Source of the DNA: Brevundimonas sp.
GTDB taxonomy: Bacteria; Pseudomonadota; Alphaproteobacteria; Caulobacterales; Caulobacteraceae
DNA length: 64,000 nt
Direction: 5' to 3'
NCBI GenBank assembly: GCA_003248965.1
Contig: QFQU01000020.1
Coordinates: 3,425-67,424, forward strand
Under the pieces are notes generated by a model, which made no database searches, was not told where the DNA came from, and was given only the letters and a program-made list of their open reading frames with translations. The translations under genes were made by a program, and so were the position numbers. How positions within the stretch are numbered: the stretch's first letter is position 1; each line of letters opens with the position of its first letter. This document shows, one piece after another, positions 43,295 through 50,813 of the stretch.

Positions 43295-44473
43295 TTACGC
43301 CGCTTCCGCCTTCGCCGGGACGAGGGCGTCCAGCGCCGGGAACAGGTCGGCGATCAGATCCTCGACATGCTCCAGTCCGACCGACAGCCGCACCAGGCCG
43401 TCGCCGATACCGGCGGTGGCGCGCTGTTCCGGCGTCATGGCGGCGTGGGTCATGGTGGCGGGATGGGCGATCAGGCTTTCGACGCCGCCCAACGATTCCG
43501 CCAGGGTGAAGATCTCCAGCGTCTCGACCAGATCGCGCACGGCGTCCGTGCCGCCGTTCAGCTCGAAGCTGAGCATGGCGCCGGGGCCAGCCTGCTGGGT
43601 CGCGACCAGGGCGTGGTTGGGGTGGGACTTCAGGCCCGGATAGTGGACGGCCTTGACGGCAGGGTGGGCGCTCAGCCGCTCGGCGATCAGGCCGGCGGTG
43701 GCCTGCTGGCGCTCGATGCGGGCGAACAGGGTCCGCACGCCCCGCAGGGTCAGGTAGGCGTCGAACGGCGAGCCGGTCACGCCGGTGCAGTTGGCCCACC
43801 AGGCCAGGGTCTGATGATCCTCGGCGTCGGCCGAGATGACCGCGCCGCCGACCACGTCCGAATGGCCGTTGATGAATTTGGTGGTCGAGTGGACCACGAA
43901 GTCGGCGCCCAGCTTGATCGGGTTCTGCAGCGCCGGCGACAGGAAGGTGTTGTCGCACACGACCTTGGCGCCCGCCGCATGGGCGCGGGTGCAGATGTCG
44001 GCGACATCGACCAGACGCAGCAGCGGGTTGGACGGGGTCTCGACCAGCACCAGTTTGGGCTTCAGCGCCAGCGCCTTCTCAAGGGCTTCGGGATCGCCCT
44101 GATCGACCAGCAGCAGCTCGAAATGCCCCTGGCGCGCGCGGGCGTTCAGCAGGCGACAGGTGCCGCCGTAGCAGTCGTGCGGCGCGATCAGCAGGTCGCC
44201 CGGCTGAAGCAGGTTCAGCGGCAGGTCGACGGCGGCCATGCCGGTGGCGGTGATGACGCAGCCCGCGCCGCCTTCCAGCTCGGCCAGGGTCTCGGCCAGC
44301 ACGTCGCGGGTCGGATTGCCCGAGCGGCTGTAGTCGTATTTCCGCTTCTGGTCGAAACCGGCGAACGAATAGTTGGACGACAGATACAGCGGCGGCATGA
44401 CCGCGCCGTGGGCCGTGTCCGAATCCACGCCCGTGCGGGCGGCGATGGTGTGCGGATTGGCGATACGGGTCAT
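43295..44473 (-). CDS. metB: cystathionine gamma-synthase / related trans-sulfuration PLP enzyme
   Basis: 392 residues. PLP fold type I of the Cys/Met metabolism family: YDYSRSGNPTRDVLAETLAELEGG, CVITATGMAAVDLPLNLLQPGD, PHDCYGGTCRLL, LVETPSNPLLRLVDV, and the PLP Lys in FVVHSTTKFINGHSDVVGG. The C-terminal SLGGVESLIAHPATMTHAAM with SVGLEHVEDLIADL is standard. Overlap of four bases with metX and shared S-box leader point to cystathionine gamma-synthase (or O-acylhomoserine sulfhydrylase) acting on acylhomoserine rather than a lyase. Confidence 0.9.
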   Translation of the reverse strand: MTRIANPHTIAARTGVDSDTAHGAVMPPLYLSSNYSFAGFDQKRKYDYSRSGNPTRDVLAETLAELEGGAGCVITATGMAAVDLPLNLLQPGDLLIAPHDCYGGTCRLLNARARQGHFELLLVDQGDPEALEKALALKPKLVLVETPSNPLLRLVDVADICTRAHAAGAKVVCDNTFLSPALQNPIKLGADFVVHSTTKFINGHSDVVGGAVISADAEDHQTLAWWANCTGVTGSPFDAYLTLRGVRTLFARIERQQATAGLIAERLSAHPAVKAVHYPGLKSHPNHALVATQQAGPGAMLSFELNGGTDAVRDLVETLEIFTLAESLGGVESLIAHPATMTHAAMTPEQRATAGIGDGLVRLSVGLEHVEDLIADLFPALDALVPAKAEAA

Positions 44474-45522
44474 GCTTTGATGTCCTTGAAGGCGGCGCGG
44501 AGGATGTCGCCGACAAAGGCGTCCTCCTTCAGAAAGGCGTCGTGGCCATAGAGGGAGGGCGCCTCGACGAAGCGCCACAGGGTCGGCAACCGCGCGGCCA
44601 GTTCGCGGATGTCGTCGATCGGCACCAGCCGGTCCGAGGTGAAGCCGATCAGGGTGACGGGGGTGTTGATGGCTTCCGGGGTCACGCTGTGGCGGTCCAG
44701 GGAATCGGACATCGACAGCCAGCGGGCCGGGGTGGTGTGGGTGCGGTAGGCCTGGCCCCGCGCCGTCAGATAGTCGCAGACGGGATAGGCGCCGCCGACG
44801 GCCGCGGGCGCGGTGGTGTCGAAGCGGTCGTGGAACTCCTCGGCCGTGCGGTAGGTGGTCATGGCCAGTTCGCGGGCCAGGGCGACGCCTTCCTCGGGAC
44901 GGCCGGCGGCGACGGCGAACTGCAGGATGCGGCGCTGGATGCCGCGCCAGGCGGTGGCCTGGGGATGGGCGCGGTGGGCGGCCGAGACGACGATCAGCTG
45001 CTCGGCCCAGTCGGGATAAAGCTCGGCGAAGGCCAGGCCGATCATGCCGCCATAAGAGCAGCCGACGAAGGCGGCGATCCGCTCGACCTTCAGATGGTTC
45101 AGCACCAGGGCCAACAGGCGCGCCTGGTCGTGGGTGGTGATGGTGACGGGCGTGTCCGAGAACTCGGCCCCCGGCGCGAAATCGACGGCCAGAACCTGAA
45201 GGCGGCTCAGGTCGATGGGGCCGCGCACCGACACGGCGCCCGACCACCAGCCCAAGCCGTTGGTCTCGGTGCGATGGACGAAACGTCCCGCCGAGATGCC
45301 GCCGGCGACGACGACGACCGGCGCCCCGGCCCGGCCGTGCAGGCGGCCCACGATATTGGGTTGGCTCAGCTTTTCGCCCGAGGCCAGGCGGAAGTCGGCG
45401 GGGATGGGGACGATGACGTCGCGGGCGCCGCCGCGTTCGCGAACCGGCGCGGCGACGGGGGCGTCGAGCGGCTGGGGCCGACAGAAGGGCTCTTCAAGCA
45501 GGGATGTTTCAGCCAGGGTCAT
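44470..45522 (-). CDS. metX: homoserine O-acyltransferase, MetX family
   Basis: 350 residues from ATG 45522. Alpha/beta hydrolase fold with nucleophile elbow FVGCSYGGMIGLAFAE, oxyanion region VVVVAGGISAGRFVHRTETNG, acid Asp in VTLIGFTSDRLVPIDD and His in APSLYGHDAFLKEDAFV. It acylates homoserine (acetyl or succinyl; MetX-family members use either and the sequence does not let me decide) to commit it to methionine. About 20-30 residues shorter than typical MetX. Expressed with metB from a leader carrying a SAM-I riboswitch. Confidence 0.88.
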   Translation of the reverse strand: MTLAETSLLEEPFCRPQPLDAPVAAPVRERGGARDVIVPIPADFRLASGEKLSQPNIVGRLHGRAGAPVVVVAGGISAGRFVHRTETNGLGWWSGAVSVRGPIDLSRLQVLAVDFAPGAEFSDTPVTITTHDQARLLALVLNHLKVERIAAFVGCSYGGMIGLAFAELYPDWAEQLIVVSAAHRAHPQATAWRGIQRRILQFAVAAGRPEEGVALARELAMTTYRTAEEFHDRFDTTAPAAVGGAYPVCDYLTARGQAYRTHTTPARWLSMSDSLDRHSVTPEAINTPVTLIGFTSDRLVPIDDIRELAARLPTLWRFVEAPSLYGHDAFLKEDAFVGDILRAAFKDIKA

Positions 45523-45604
45523 CAATCGTCTTCCGCATCGTTCTCGCCTCAGCAAGGTCTCGATGCGGTGACAGATCGTGGAGCGTCGCCTCGCCGATGC
45601 TCCA

Positions 45605-45713
45605 CTCATCTCTCGCGGTCCCGAAGAACCCCGCAGGAGTTGGCACCGTTTCGGGCGGAACCCGATGGTTGCCCCGGCGTCAAAGGGCCTAATCCCTCCC
45701 TTTATCGCAGTGT
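45605..45713 (-). promoter_or_regulatory. SAM-I (S-box) riboswitch controlling metX-metB
   Basis: Read on the minus strand the leader contains the S-box core: GGGAGGGAUUAGGCCCUUUG, then ACGCCGGGGCAACC (45681-45668), a P3 hairpin CGGGUUCCGCCCG, GGUGCCAACUCCUGC (45648-45634), a P4 hairpin with UUCG loop (GGUUC/GGACC), and the closing AGAGAUGAG. These match the conserved SAM-I consensus blocks in order. P1 pairing is weak by eye. A hairpin GTGGAGC/GCTCCAC follows (about 45605-45578). SAM binding would shut off methionine synthesis genes. Confidence 0.85.
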
Positions 45714-45780
45714 TGCGTGGGTGCATTGGGTGCGAAATGGATGAAAATGGTCGCGTCGTGAAAAAATCATCCAAGCCTGC

Positions 45781-45810
45781 TTGACAGACCGGGGGTGCGC
45801 CAATCACCCT
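45781..45810 (+). promoter_or_regulatory. candidate thr operon promoter
   Basis: TTGACA at 45781-45786 is a perfect -35 hexamer; the -10 (around 45804-45810) is weak, as usual in Alphaproteobacteria. It lies about 30-60 bases before the two possible leader peptide starts. Confidence 0.4.
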
Positions 45811-45904
45811 AGGCCAAGATTTCAACCGGACCCGTCCCGTGCCGCAGCGCTCGTTCATCGTCGAAGTTTCCACCGTCGCCGGCTTCGCCGCGACGGGCTT
45901 CGGC

Positions 45905-45985
45905 ATGGGCGCGATCCTCGGTGGAACCATTATCGGCGGCACGACCGGCACCACCACCATGCCCAGACGGGCGGGACGAGTTTAG
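45905..45985 (+). CDS. threonine operon leader peptide (26 residues, or 48 from GTG 45839)
   Basis: ATG 45905 opens a 26-codon frame reading MGAILGGTIIGGTTGTTT and a short basic tail, TAG at 45983. Six Thr and three Ile codons lie within 15 codons; three Thr codons in a row (45950-45958) are placed just before the first hairpin arm. In-frame GTG 45839 would give 48 residues. The peptide precedes mutually exclusive hairpins and the thrA-thrB genes, as thrL does in enterobacteria, though the sequence itself is unrelated. Its function would be to sense charged tRNA-Thr (and perhaps tRNA-Ile) by ribosome stalling. Confidence 0.7.
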   Translation: MGAILGGTIIGGTTGTTTMPRRAGRV

Positions 45986-46051
45986 CGCGCCGAACACAGG
46001 CGACCGCAGAACCCGAACCCCGCCCGGTCCGCCAGGCGGGGTTTTTCTTTT
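45961..46051 (+). terminator. transcription attenuator of thrA-thrB
   Basis: Arm 1 GCCC (45961-45964) pairs with arm 2 GGGC (45969-45972). Arm 2 extended, GGGCGGG (45969-45975), can instead pair with CCCGCCC in arm 3 (46019-46025): antiterminator. Arm 3 CCCCGCC (46018-46024) pairs with arm 4 GGCGGGG (46035-46041), followed by TTTTTCTTTT: terminator. Arms 1 and 2 lie inside the leader frame, so a ribosome that completes translation frees arms 3 and 4, while one stalled on Thr codons frees arm 2. Confidence 0.75.
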
Positions 46052-46089
46052 CACCCCACGCTCCCCATCCAGAACTCCGAGAAATCCCG

Positions 46090-47838
46090 ATGTCCGCCTC
46101 CCTCGCCGTCGTAGAGAAACCCGAACCGCTCGATCCCGATCATCTGCGGGCGCCCGAACCCGCCGCCGAGGTGGTGGTGCTGAAGTTCGGATCGTCCATC
46201 CTGCGCAGCCCGGCGGAGGCGCCGCTGGTCGCCTCGGCCGTCTACGGCCATGTGCGGGCGGGGCGGAAGGTGGTTGCGGTGGTCTCGGCCTTCGGCGGGG
46301 CGACCGATCGGCTGCTCAGCGAGGCGCGGGCCTTGGGCCTGGCCCATTCCAACGACCTGCTGCCCGGCTATGTGGCCTTGGGCGAGGAGAAGTCGGCGGC
46401 CCTTGTGGCCATCGCCTGCGACCGGATCGGCCTGGACGCCTGCGCCCTGTCGGTCAGGGAGCTGGGCATTGTGGCGGAGGGCGAGCCGGAGCATTCGCGG
46501 CCTTGCGGTCTGCGTCCCGACCATCTGAAACAGGCGCTGGACCGGCATGAGGTGGTGGTGGTCCCCGGCTTCGGCGCGGTGCGGCCGGACGGCAAGGTGG
46601 CCCTGTTGGGACGCGGCGGATCGGACCTGACGGCGGTGTTCCTGGCGGCCGAACTGGGGCTGAAGAAGGTGCGGCTGGTCAAGGACGTGGACGGGCTCTA
46701 CGACCACGATCCCAACGACAAGAGCGCCCCGGCCCTGCGCTATCGCCGGGCGTCCTGGGACGTGGCGCGCAAGCTGGGCGGCGCCCTGGTGCAGCACGAC
46801 GCCATCGACCTGGGCGAAAGCCGGGGCGTGGAGATCGAGGTGGCGGCGCTGGACCGGGCGGACGGCACGGTCATCGGCGCAAGGTCGGCGCCGCCCGGCC
46901 CGGCCCCGGCCCTGCCGCCGCTGAAGGTTGCGGTGGCGGGTTGCGGCGTGGTCGGCGGCGGGGTTCTGGGGCGGCTGCTGGTCGATCCGCGCTATGACGT
47001 CGTGGGCGTTCTGGTGCGCAATCCGAACAAGGCGCGCGACGTGGCCTGTCCGGCCTCGCTGTTCACCGCCAGCGCCGAGGATCTGCTGTCGCGCAAGCCC
47101 GACATCGTGCTGGAGGCCCTGTCCGAGGGCGAGGCGGGCCATGCGGTGATCCGCGCGGCGCTGGAGGCCGGCTGCGACGTGGCCAGCGCCAATAAACAGG
47201 CGGTCAGCCGCGATCCCGGCGGCCTGCAGGACCTGGCCAAACAGCACGGTCGGCGCATCTTCTGGTCGGCCTCGGTCGGCGGCGGCTCGCCGATGATCGA
47301 GACCGTCCGCGCGGCCCGCGCGGCGGGCGAGGTGGTCGGTTTCGAGGCGGTGCTGAACGGCACGGTCAACTTCATGCTGGAGCGGCTGGGCGACGGCGCG
47401 GCCTTCGCCGAGGCTTTGGCCGACGCCCGTGCGGCGGGCTTCGCCGAGGAAGACCCGTCGGCGGACCTGGAGGGCTTCGACGCGGCGGCCAAGGTGCGGC
47501 TGCTGTGCCACGAGGCGTTCGGCCGTTCGCCGGACGGCGAGGTGTCGCGCGACGCCCTGACCGAGATGACCTCGGCCGACGGCGGGGTGCGCCAGATCGG
47601 CGCCGCCCATCTGAAGGACGGGGTGGTGACGCCGTCGGTCCGGCTGACGGCGGACCACGGCGATCCCCTGTTCTCGAGCCTGCGGGGCGAGGGCAATGCG
47701 CTGAAGGTTTACGGCGCCGACGGGCGGGTGTGGCGGTGCCGGGGGCGCGGCGCCGGGCGCTGGGCCACGACCGAGAGCATCATGGCGGACCTGGCCGAGA
47801 TCGTGCGTGCGCGTCGCGCCGATGCGGGACTGAACTAG
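46090..47838 (+). CDS. thrA: bifunctional aspartokinase / homoserine dehydrogenase, compact form
   Basis: 582 residues from ATG 46090. Residues about 28-270 are an aspartokinase domain (VVVLKFGSSILRS, VVAVVSAFGGATDRLL, VALLGRGGSDLTAVFLAAEL, LVKDVDGLYDHDPND). Residues about 276-580 are homoserine dehydrogenase (VAVAGCGVVGGGVLGRLL, DVASANKQAVS, SASVGGGSPMIETV, NGTVNFMLERL, EDPSADLEGFDAAAKV). The usual ACT regulatory pair between the domains is absent: the kinase runs straight into the dehydrogenase Rossmann fold, so the protein is about 240 residues shorter than E. coli ThrA. Allosteric threonine inhibition would not be expected, and control may rest on the attenuator just upstream. Confidence 0.92.
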   Translation: MSASLAVVEKPEPLDPDHLRAPEPAAEVVVLKFGSSILRSPAEAPLVASAVYGHVRAGRKVVAVVSAFGGATDRLLSEARALGLAHSNDLLPGYVALGEEKSAALVAIACDRIGLDACALSVRELGIVAEGEPEHSRPCGLRPDHLKQALDRHEVVVVPGFGAVRPDGKVALLGRGGSDLTAVFLAAELGLKKVRLVKDVDGLYDHDPNDKSAPALRYRRASWDVARKLGGALVQHDAIDLGESRGVEIEVAALDRADGTVIGARSAPPGPAPALPPLKVAVAGCGVVGGGVLGRLLVDPRYDVVGVLVRNPNKARDVACPASLFTASAEDLLSRKPDIVLEALSEGEAGHAVIRAALEAGCDVASANKQAVSRDPGGLQDLAKQHGRRIFWSASVGGGSPMIETVRAARAAGEVVGFEAVLNGTVNFMLERLGDGAAFAEALADARAAGFAEEDPSADLEGFDAAAKVRLLCHEAFGRSPDGEVSRDALTEMTSADGGVRQIGAAHLKDGVVTPSVRLTADHGDPLFSSLRGEGNALKVYGADGRVWRCRGRGAGRWATTESIMADLAEIVRARRADAGLN

Positions 47839-47842
47839 GGTC

Positions 47843-48808
47843 ATGGCCGTCTTCACCCCCGTCAGCCTGGCCCAGGCCCGGGCGTTTCTGCTCGGCTACG
47901 ACATCGGTCGGCCCGTGTCGCTGACCGCCATCGCCGAGGGGGTGGAGAACACCAACTATCGACTGGACACGGTGCGGGACGGCGTGGCCCGGCGGTTCGT
48001 CCTGACCCTGTTCGAGGGGCGAACCGACGCGGCCTCCCTGCCGTTCTGCCTGGGGCTGACGGCGCATCTGGCCGGGCGCGGCTTTTCCTGCCCCATGCCT
48101 ATCGAGGATCGGGCGGGACAGTGGCTGGGTCAACTGAACGGCCGGGCGGCGGCGGTGATCGAATGGAAGACCGGCGCCTGGCTGAGGGCGCCGGGCGAGG
48201 CGGATCAGGCGGCGGCGGGCGCGGTTCTGGCGCAACTGCATCTGGCGGCGGCCGACTTTCCGTTGCGGCGGGCCAATCCGGTGGGGCCGGCGGTGTGGCG
48301 GCGGCTGGCGGATCGGTGCGCCGAGGGCGTCGCGCGCGCCTCCGACACGGATCGGGGCCTGCTGAAACAGATGGAGGCGGGGCTGGCGCGGCTGGGTGAT
48401 CCGTTCACGGACGATCTGCCGGGCGGGCCGATCCACGCCGACTATTTCCCCGACAATGTGCTGTTCGAGGACGGGGCGGTGTCGGCAGTCATCGACTTCT
48501 ATTTCGGCTGCGACGGCGCCTTCGCCTATGATCTGGCCATCGCCCTGTCGGCCTGGGGGTTCGACGCCGAAGGGCGGGCGCAGCCGCAGGCCCTGGCCGC
48601 CTTCCAGCGCGGCTACGAGGCCGTGCGGCCCCTGAGCGCGGTCGAGCGGGCGGCCCTGCCGCGTCTCGGCGAAGCGGCGGCGCTGCGGTTCACGGCGACC
48701 CGTCTGCACGACCGCATCTTCCACGATCCGGCCAATCTGGTGACGCCCAAGGACCCGGCCGTCTTCCTGCGCCGTCTGGACCACTGGCGGGCGGTGGAGC
48801 CGGCCTAA
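47843..48808 (+). CDS. thrB: homoserine kinase, ThrB2/APH type
   Basis: 321 residues of the aminoglycoside-phosphotransferase-like fold: TAIAEGVENTNYRLDT near the start, catalytic loop GGPIHADYFPDNVLFEDG and the metal Asp in AVIDFYFGCDGAFAYDLAI. This is the alphaproteobacterial ThrB family, unrelated to the GHMP-type enzyme. It phosphorylates homoserine for threonine synthase. It starts four bases after thrA, so thrA-thrB form one operon. Confidence 0.94.
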   Translation: MAVFTPVSLAQARAFLLGYDIGRPVSLTAIAEGVENTNYRLDTVRDGVARRFVLTLFEGRTDAASLPFCLGLTAHLAGRGFSCPMPIEDRAGQWLGQLNGRAAAVIEWKTGAWLRAPGEADQAAAGAVLAQLHLAAADFPLRRANPVGPAVWRRLADRCAEGVARASDTDRGLLKQMEAGLARLGDPFTDDLPGGPIHADYFPDNVLFEDGAVSAVIDFYFGCDGAFAYDLAIALSAWGFDAEGRAQPQALAAFQRGYEAVRPLSAVERAALPRLGEAAALRFTATRLHDRIFHDPANLVTPKDPAVFLRRLDHWRAVEPA

Positions 48809-48919
48809 AAGCAGGGTTGAAATCGGGGCGGCGCCGAAGCCTTTCTGGAACCGAAAGCGGAACCGGGATTTTGATGTGCAACGGCGAAAAGCGCCGCACT
48901 TCTCCCCGAGGATGACATC

Positions 48920-49234
48920 ATGACCGACGAACAGATCAACGGCGCCGCTGCGCAGGTGCAGGGCAAGGCGCAGAAGGCTTTCGGCAATCTGGTCGGCGAC
49001 CAGAAGATGCAGGTCGAAGGCGCCTTCAACGACGCCAAGGGCCGCTCGCTGGAGACCTTCGGCAAGGCCATGGACGCCATCGACCGCCTGGTGGAAAAGG
49101 CGCCCGCCGATTACCGCGACAAGGCCCGCACCGTGGCGGCCGAGGCGCGCAAGCGTCCGCTGGTCACGACCCTGTCGGTCGCCGGCGCCGGCCTTTTGCT
49201 GCTCAAGATGCTGACTGGCGGCAAGCGCCGCTGA
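48920..49234 (+). CDS. CsbD family stress protein
   Basis: 104 residues. The CsbD motif is MTDEQINGAAAQVQGKAQKAFGNLVGD.. with KMQVEGAFNDAKG. A helical middle and a C-terminal membrane-like segment (TTLSVAGAGLLLLKMLTGG) follow, giving a DUF883-like end. Members are induced in general stress; biochemical role unknown. Good ribosome binding site (CGAGGATGAC) before ATG. Convergent with thrC. Confidence 0.88.
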   Translation: MTDEQINGAAAQVQGKAQKAFGNLVGDQKMQVEGAFNDAKGRSLETFGKAMDAIDRLVEKAPADYRDKARTVAAEARKRPLVTTLSVAGAGLLLLKMLTGGKRR

Positions 49235-49242
49235 GGTCGGGC

Positions 49243-50637
49243 CTAGTGTCGGCCTGAAAAGGCCGCCACGGCGTCCAGTGTCGCCTCAAGCGTTCCCTCC
49301 ACGACCGTCAACCGCTCGGGCCGGTCGCCCAGGGCGGCGATGACGTTTGCGGGTTCGGGTTCGAAGCCCAGGACGTCGGAGACGAAGGCGCCGAACTTGG
49401 ACGGGTGGGCGGTGGACAGGGCCACGACCGGCCCCTTGGTGCGGTCCTGGCGGCGCGCGGCGGCCAGGGCGACGGCCGTGTGCGGACAGACGACGCGGCC
49501 CCAGGTCTCATAGGCGTGGGCGATCTCGGCGCGGGTCTCGTCCTCGTCGATGGAGACGGCGGAAACCTCCGAGCGCAGGGCGGCCAGCAGCGCCGGATCG
49601 AAGGCGACGGCGCCGTCGCGGGCGAAGGTTTCGAACACCGCGCGGGTCGCCTCCGCGTCGCGGCCGGTCGCCTCGAACACCAGACGTTCGAAGTTGGAGG
49701 GGGCCTGGACGTCCATGGAGACGCTTCCGCTCTCGACCGCCGCGCGGCGCGAATATAGGCCGTCGTTGAGGGCGCGGGCCAGGGCGTCGTTCTGATTGAC
49801 CGCGGCGACGAAGCCATTGGCGGGCAGGCCCATCCGGGTCGCGGCGATGCCGGCGAAGGCGTCGCCGAAATTGCCGGTCGGCACGACGAAGGTCGCCGCC
49901 TGGCCTAGTTGGGCGGTGGCGGAGACATAATAGGGAATCTGGCCCGCCAGCCGCGCCCAGTTGATCGAATTGACCGAAGACAGGCGGCCGCGTTCGCGCA
50001 GGGAGGGCTCGGCCAGCAGGCCCTTCACCAGACGCTGGCAGTCGTCGAAATCGCCGCGCACGGCCAGGTTCAGGACATTGTCCGCCTGAACCGTCGTCAT
50101 CTGTTTGCGCTGGATCGGCGAGACGCGGTCCAGCGGGTGCAGCACGACCAGATCGACCGATTTCGCCCCAGCGAAGGCGCGCACGGCGGCGGCGCCGGTG
50201 TCGCCCGAGGTGGCGGTCAGTATGGTCAGCCGCTCGCCCGAGGCGGACAGGGCCTCGTCCGTCAGGGCCGCGACCAGCTGCATGGCCAGGTCCTTGAAGG
50301 CGGCGGTCGGGCCGTGGAACAGCTCCAGCACGAACAGGCCCGGCTCCAGCTCGACCAGGGGCGTGACCAGCGGATGGTCGAAGCCGGCCGTCAGGCGATC
50401 CAGCGCCCGGTCCAGCGCGCCCGCCGGCAGGGCGTCGCCGACGAAGGGCGACATGGCCTGAAGGGCGATGCGCTTGTAGTCCGCCGCGCCGGTCCACGCC
50501 TCGGGCGACAGGGTCGGCCAGGCGGTCGGCATGTAGAGGCCGCCGTCGGGCGCGATGCCGCGCAGCAGGGCGTCGGAGAAATCGGTTTCGGGCGAGAGGC
50601 CGCGGGTGGAGACGTAGCGGGCGCTGGAGGTGCTCAT
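49243..50637 (-). CDS. thrC: threonine synthase
   Basis: 464 residues from ATG 50637. N-terminal YVSTRGLSPETDFSDALLRGIAPDGGLYMP, the PLP Lys in FHGPTAAFKDLAMQ, phosphate-binding TATSGDTGAAAVRAF, SVNSINWARLAGQIPYYV, and VVPTGNFGDAFAGIAA. Length and motifs fit the class without SAM activation (microbial type). It completes threonine synthesis from O-phosphohomoserine. It lies opposite and downstream of thrB, separated by the CsbD gene, with no attenuator seen before it. Confidence 0.97.
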   Translation of the reverse strand: MSTSSARYVSTRGLSPETDFSDALLRGIAPDGGLYMPTAWPTLSPEAWTGAADYKRIALQAMSPFVGDALPAGALDRALDRLTAGFDHPLVTPLVELEPGLFVLELFHGPTAAFKDLAMQLVAALTDEALSASGERLTILTATSGDTGAAAVRAFAGAKSVDLVVLHPLDRVSPIQRKQMTTVQADNVLNLAVRGDFDDCQRLVKGLLAEPSLRERGRLSSVNSINWARLAGQIPYYVSATAQLGQAATFVVPTGNFGDAFAGIAATRMGLPANGFVAAVNQNDALARALNDGLYSRRAAVESGSVSMDVQAPSNFERLVFEATGRDAEATRAVFETFARDGAVAFDPALLAALRSEVSAVSIDEDETRAEIAHAYETWGRVVCPHTAVALAAARRQDRTKGPVVALSTAHPSKFGAFVSDVLGFEPEPANVIAALGDRPERLTVVEGTLEATLDAVAAFSGRH

Positions 50638-50813
50638 GACGGCCTTGGTCCTAGCCAGCGCGGGCGGCGGCGTCACCCCGTTTGTGGTCGAAAGGGGATG
50701 TTTTTGGCGGCTGTGGCGGCTCTTCGCCCGGTGCGGGACAATTTCCATGCCGTAGAGCGCCTGCGACCTCGGCTGCGCTGGCGCCTGTCGCCGATGCGGT
50801 CCATGTCAGGGGC

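Noticed and set aside
45645..45655. TGGCAC as sigma-54 promoter -24 element
   Set aside because: It is the complement of the riboswitch GGUGCC block, and no GC -12 element stands at the right distance.
45523..45960. N-terminal extension of metX up to 45960
   Set aside because: Runs through the riboswitch and reads as noise; ATG 45522 is the natural start.
45781..46089. N-terminal extension of thrA by 103 codons
   Set aside because: His/Arg-rich non-protein-like; it would overlap the attenuator and U-tract. ATG 46090 gives the kinase start.
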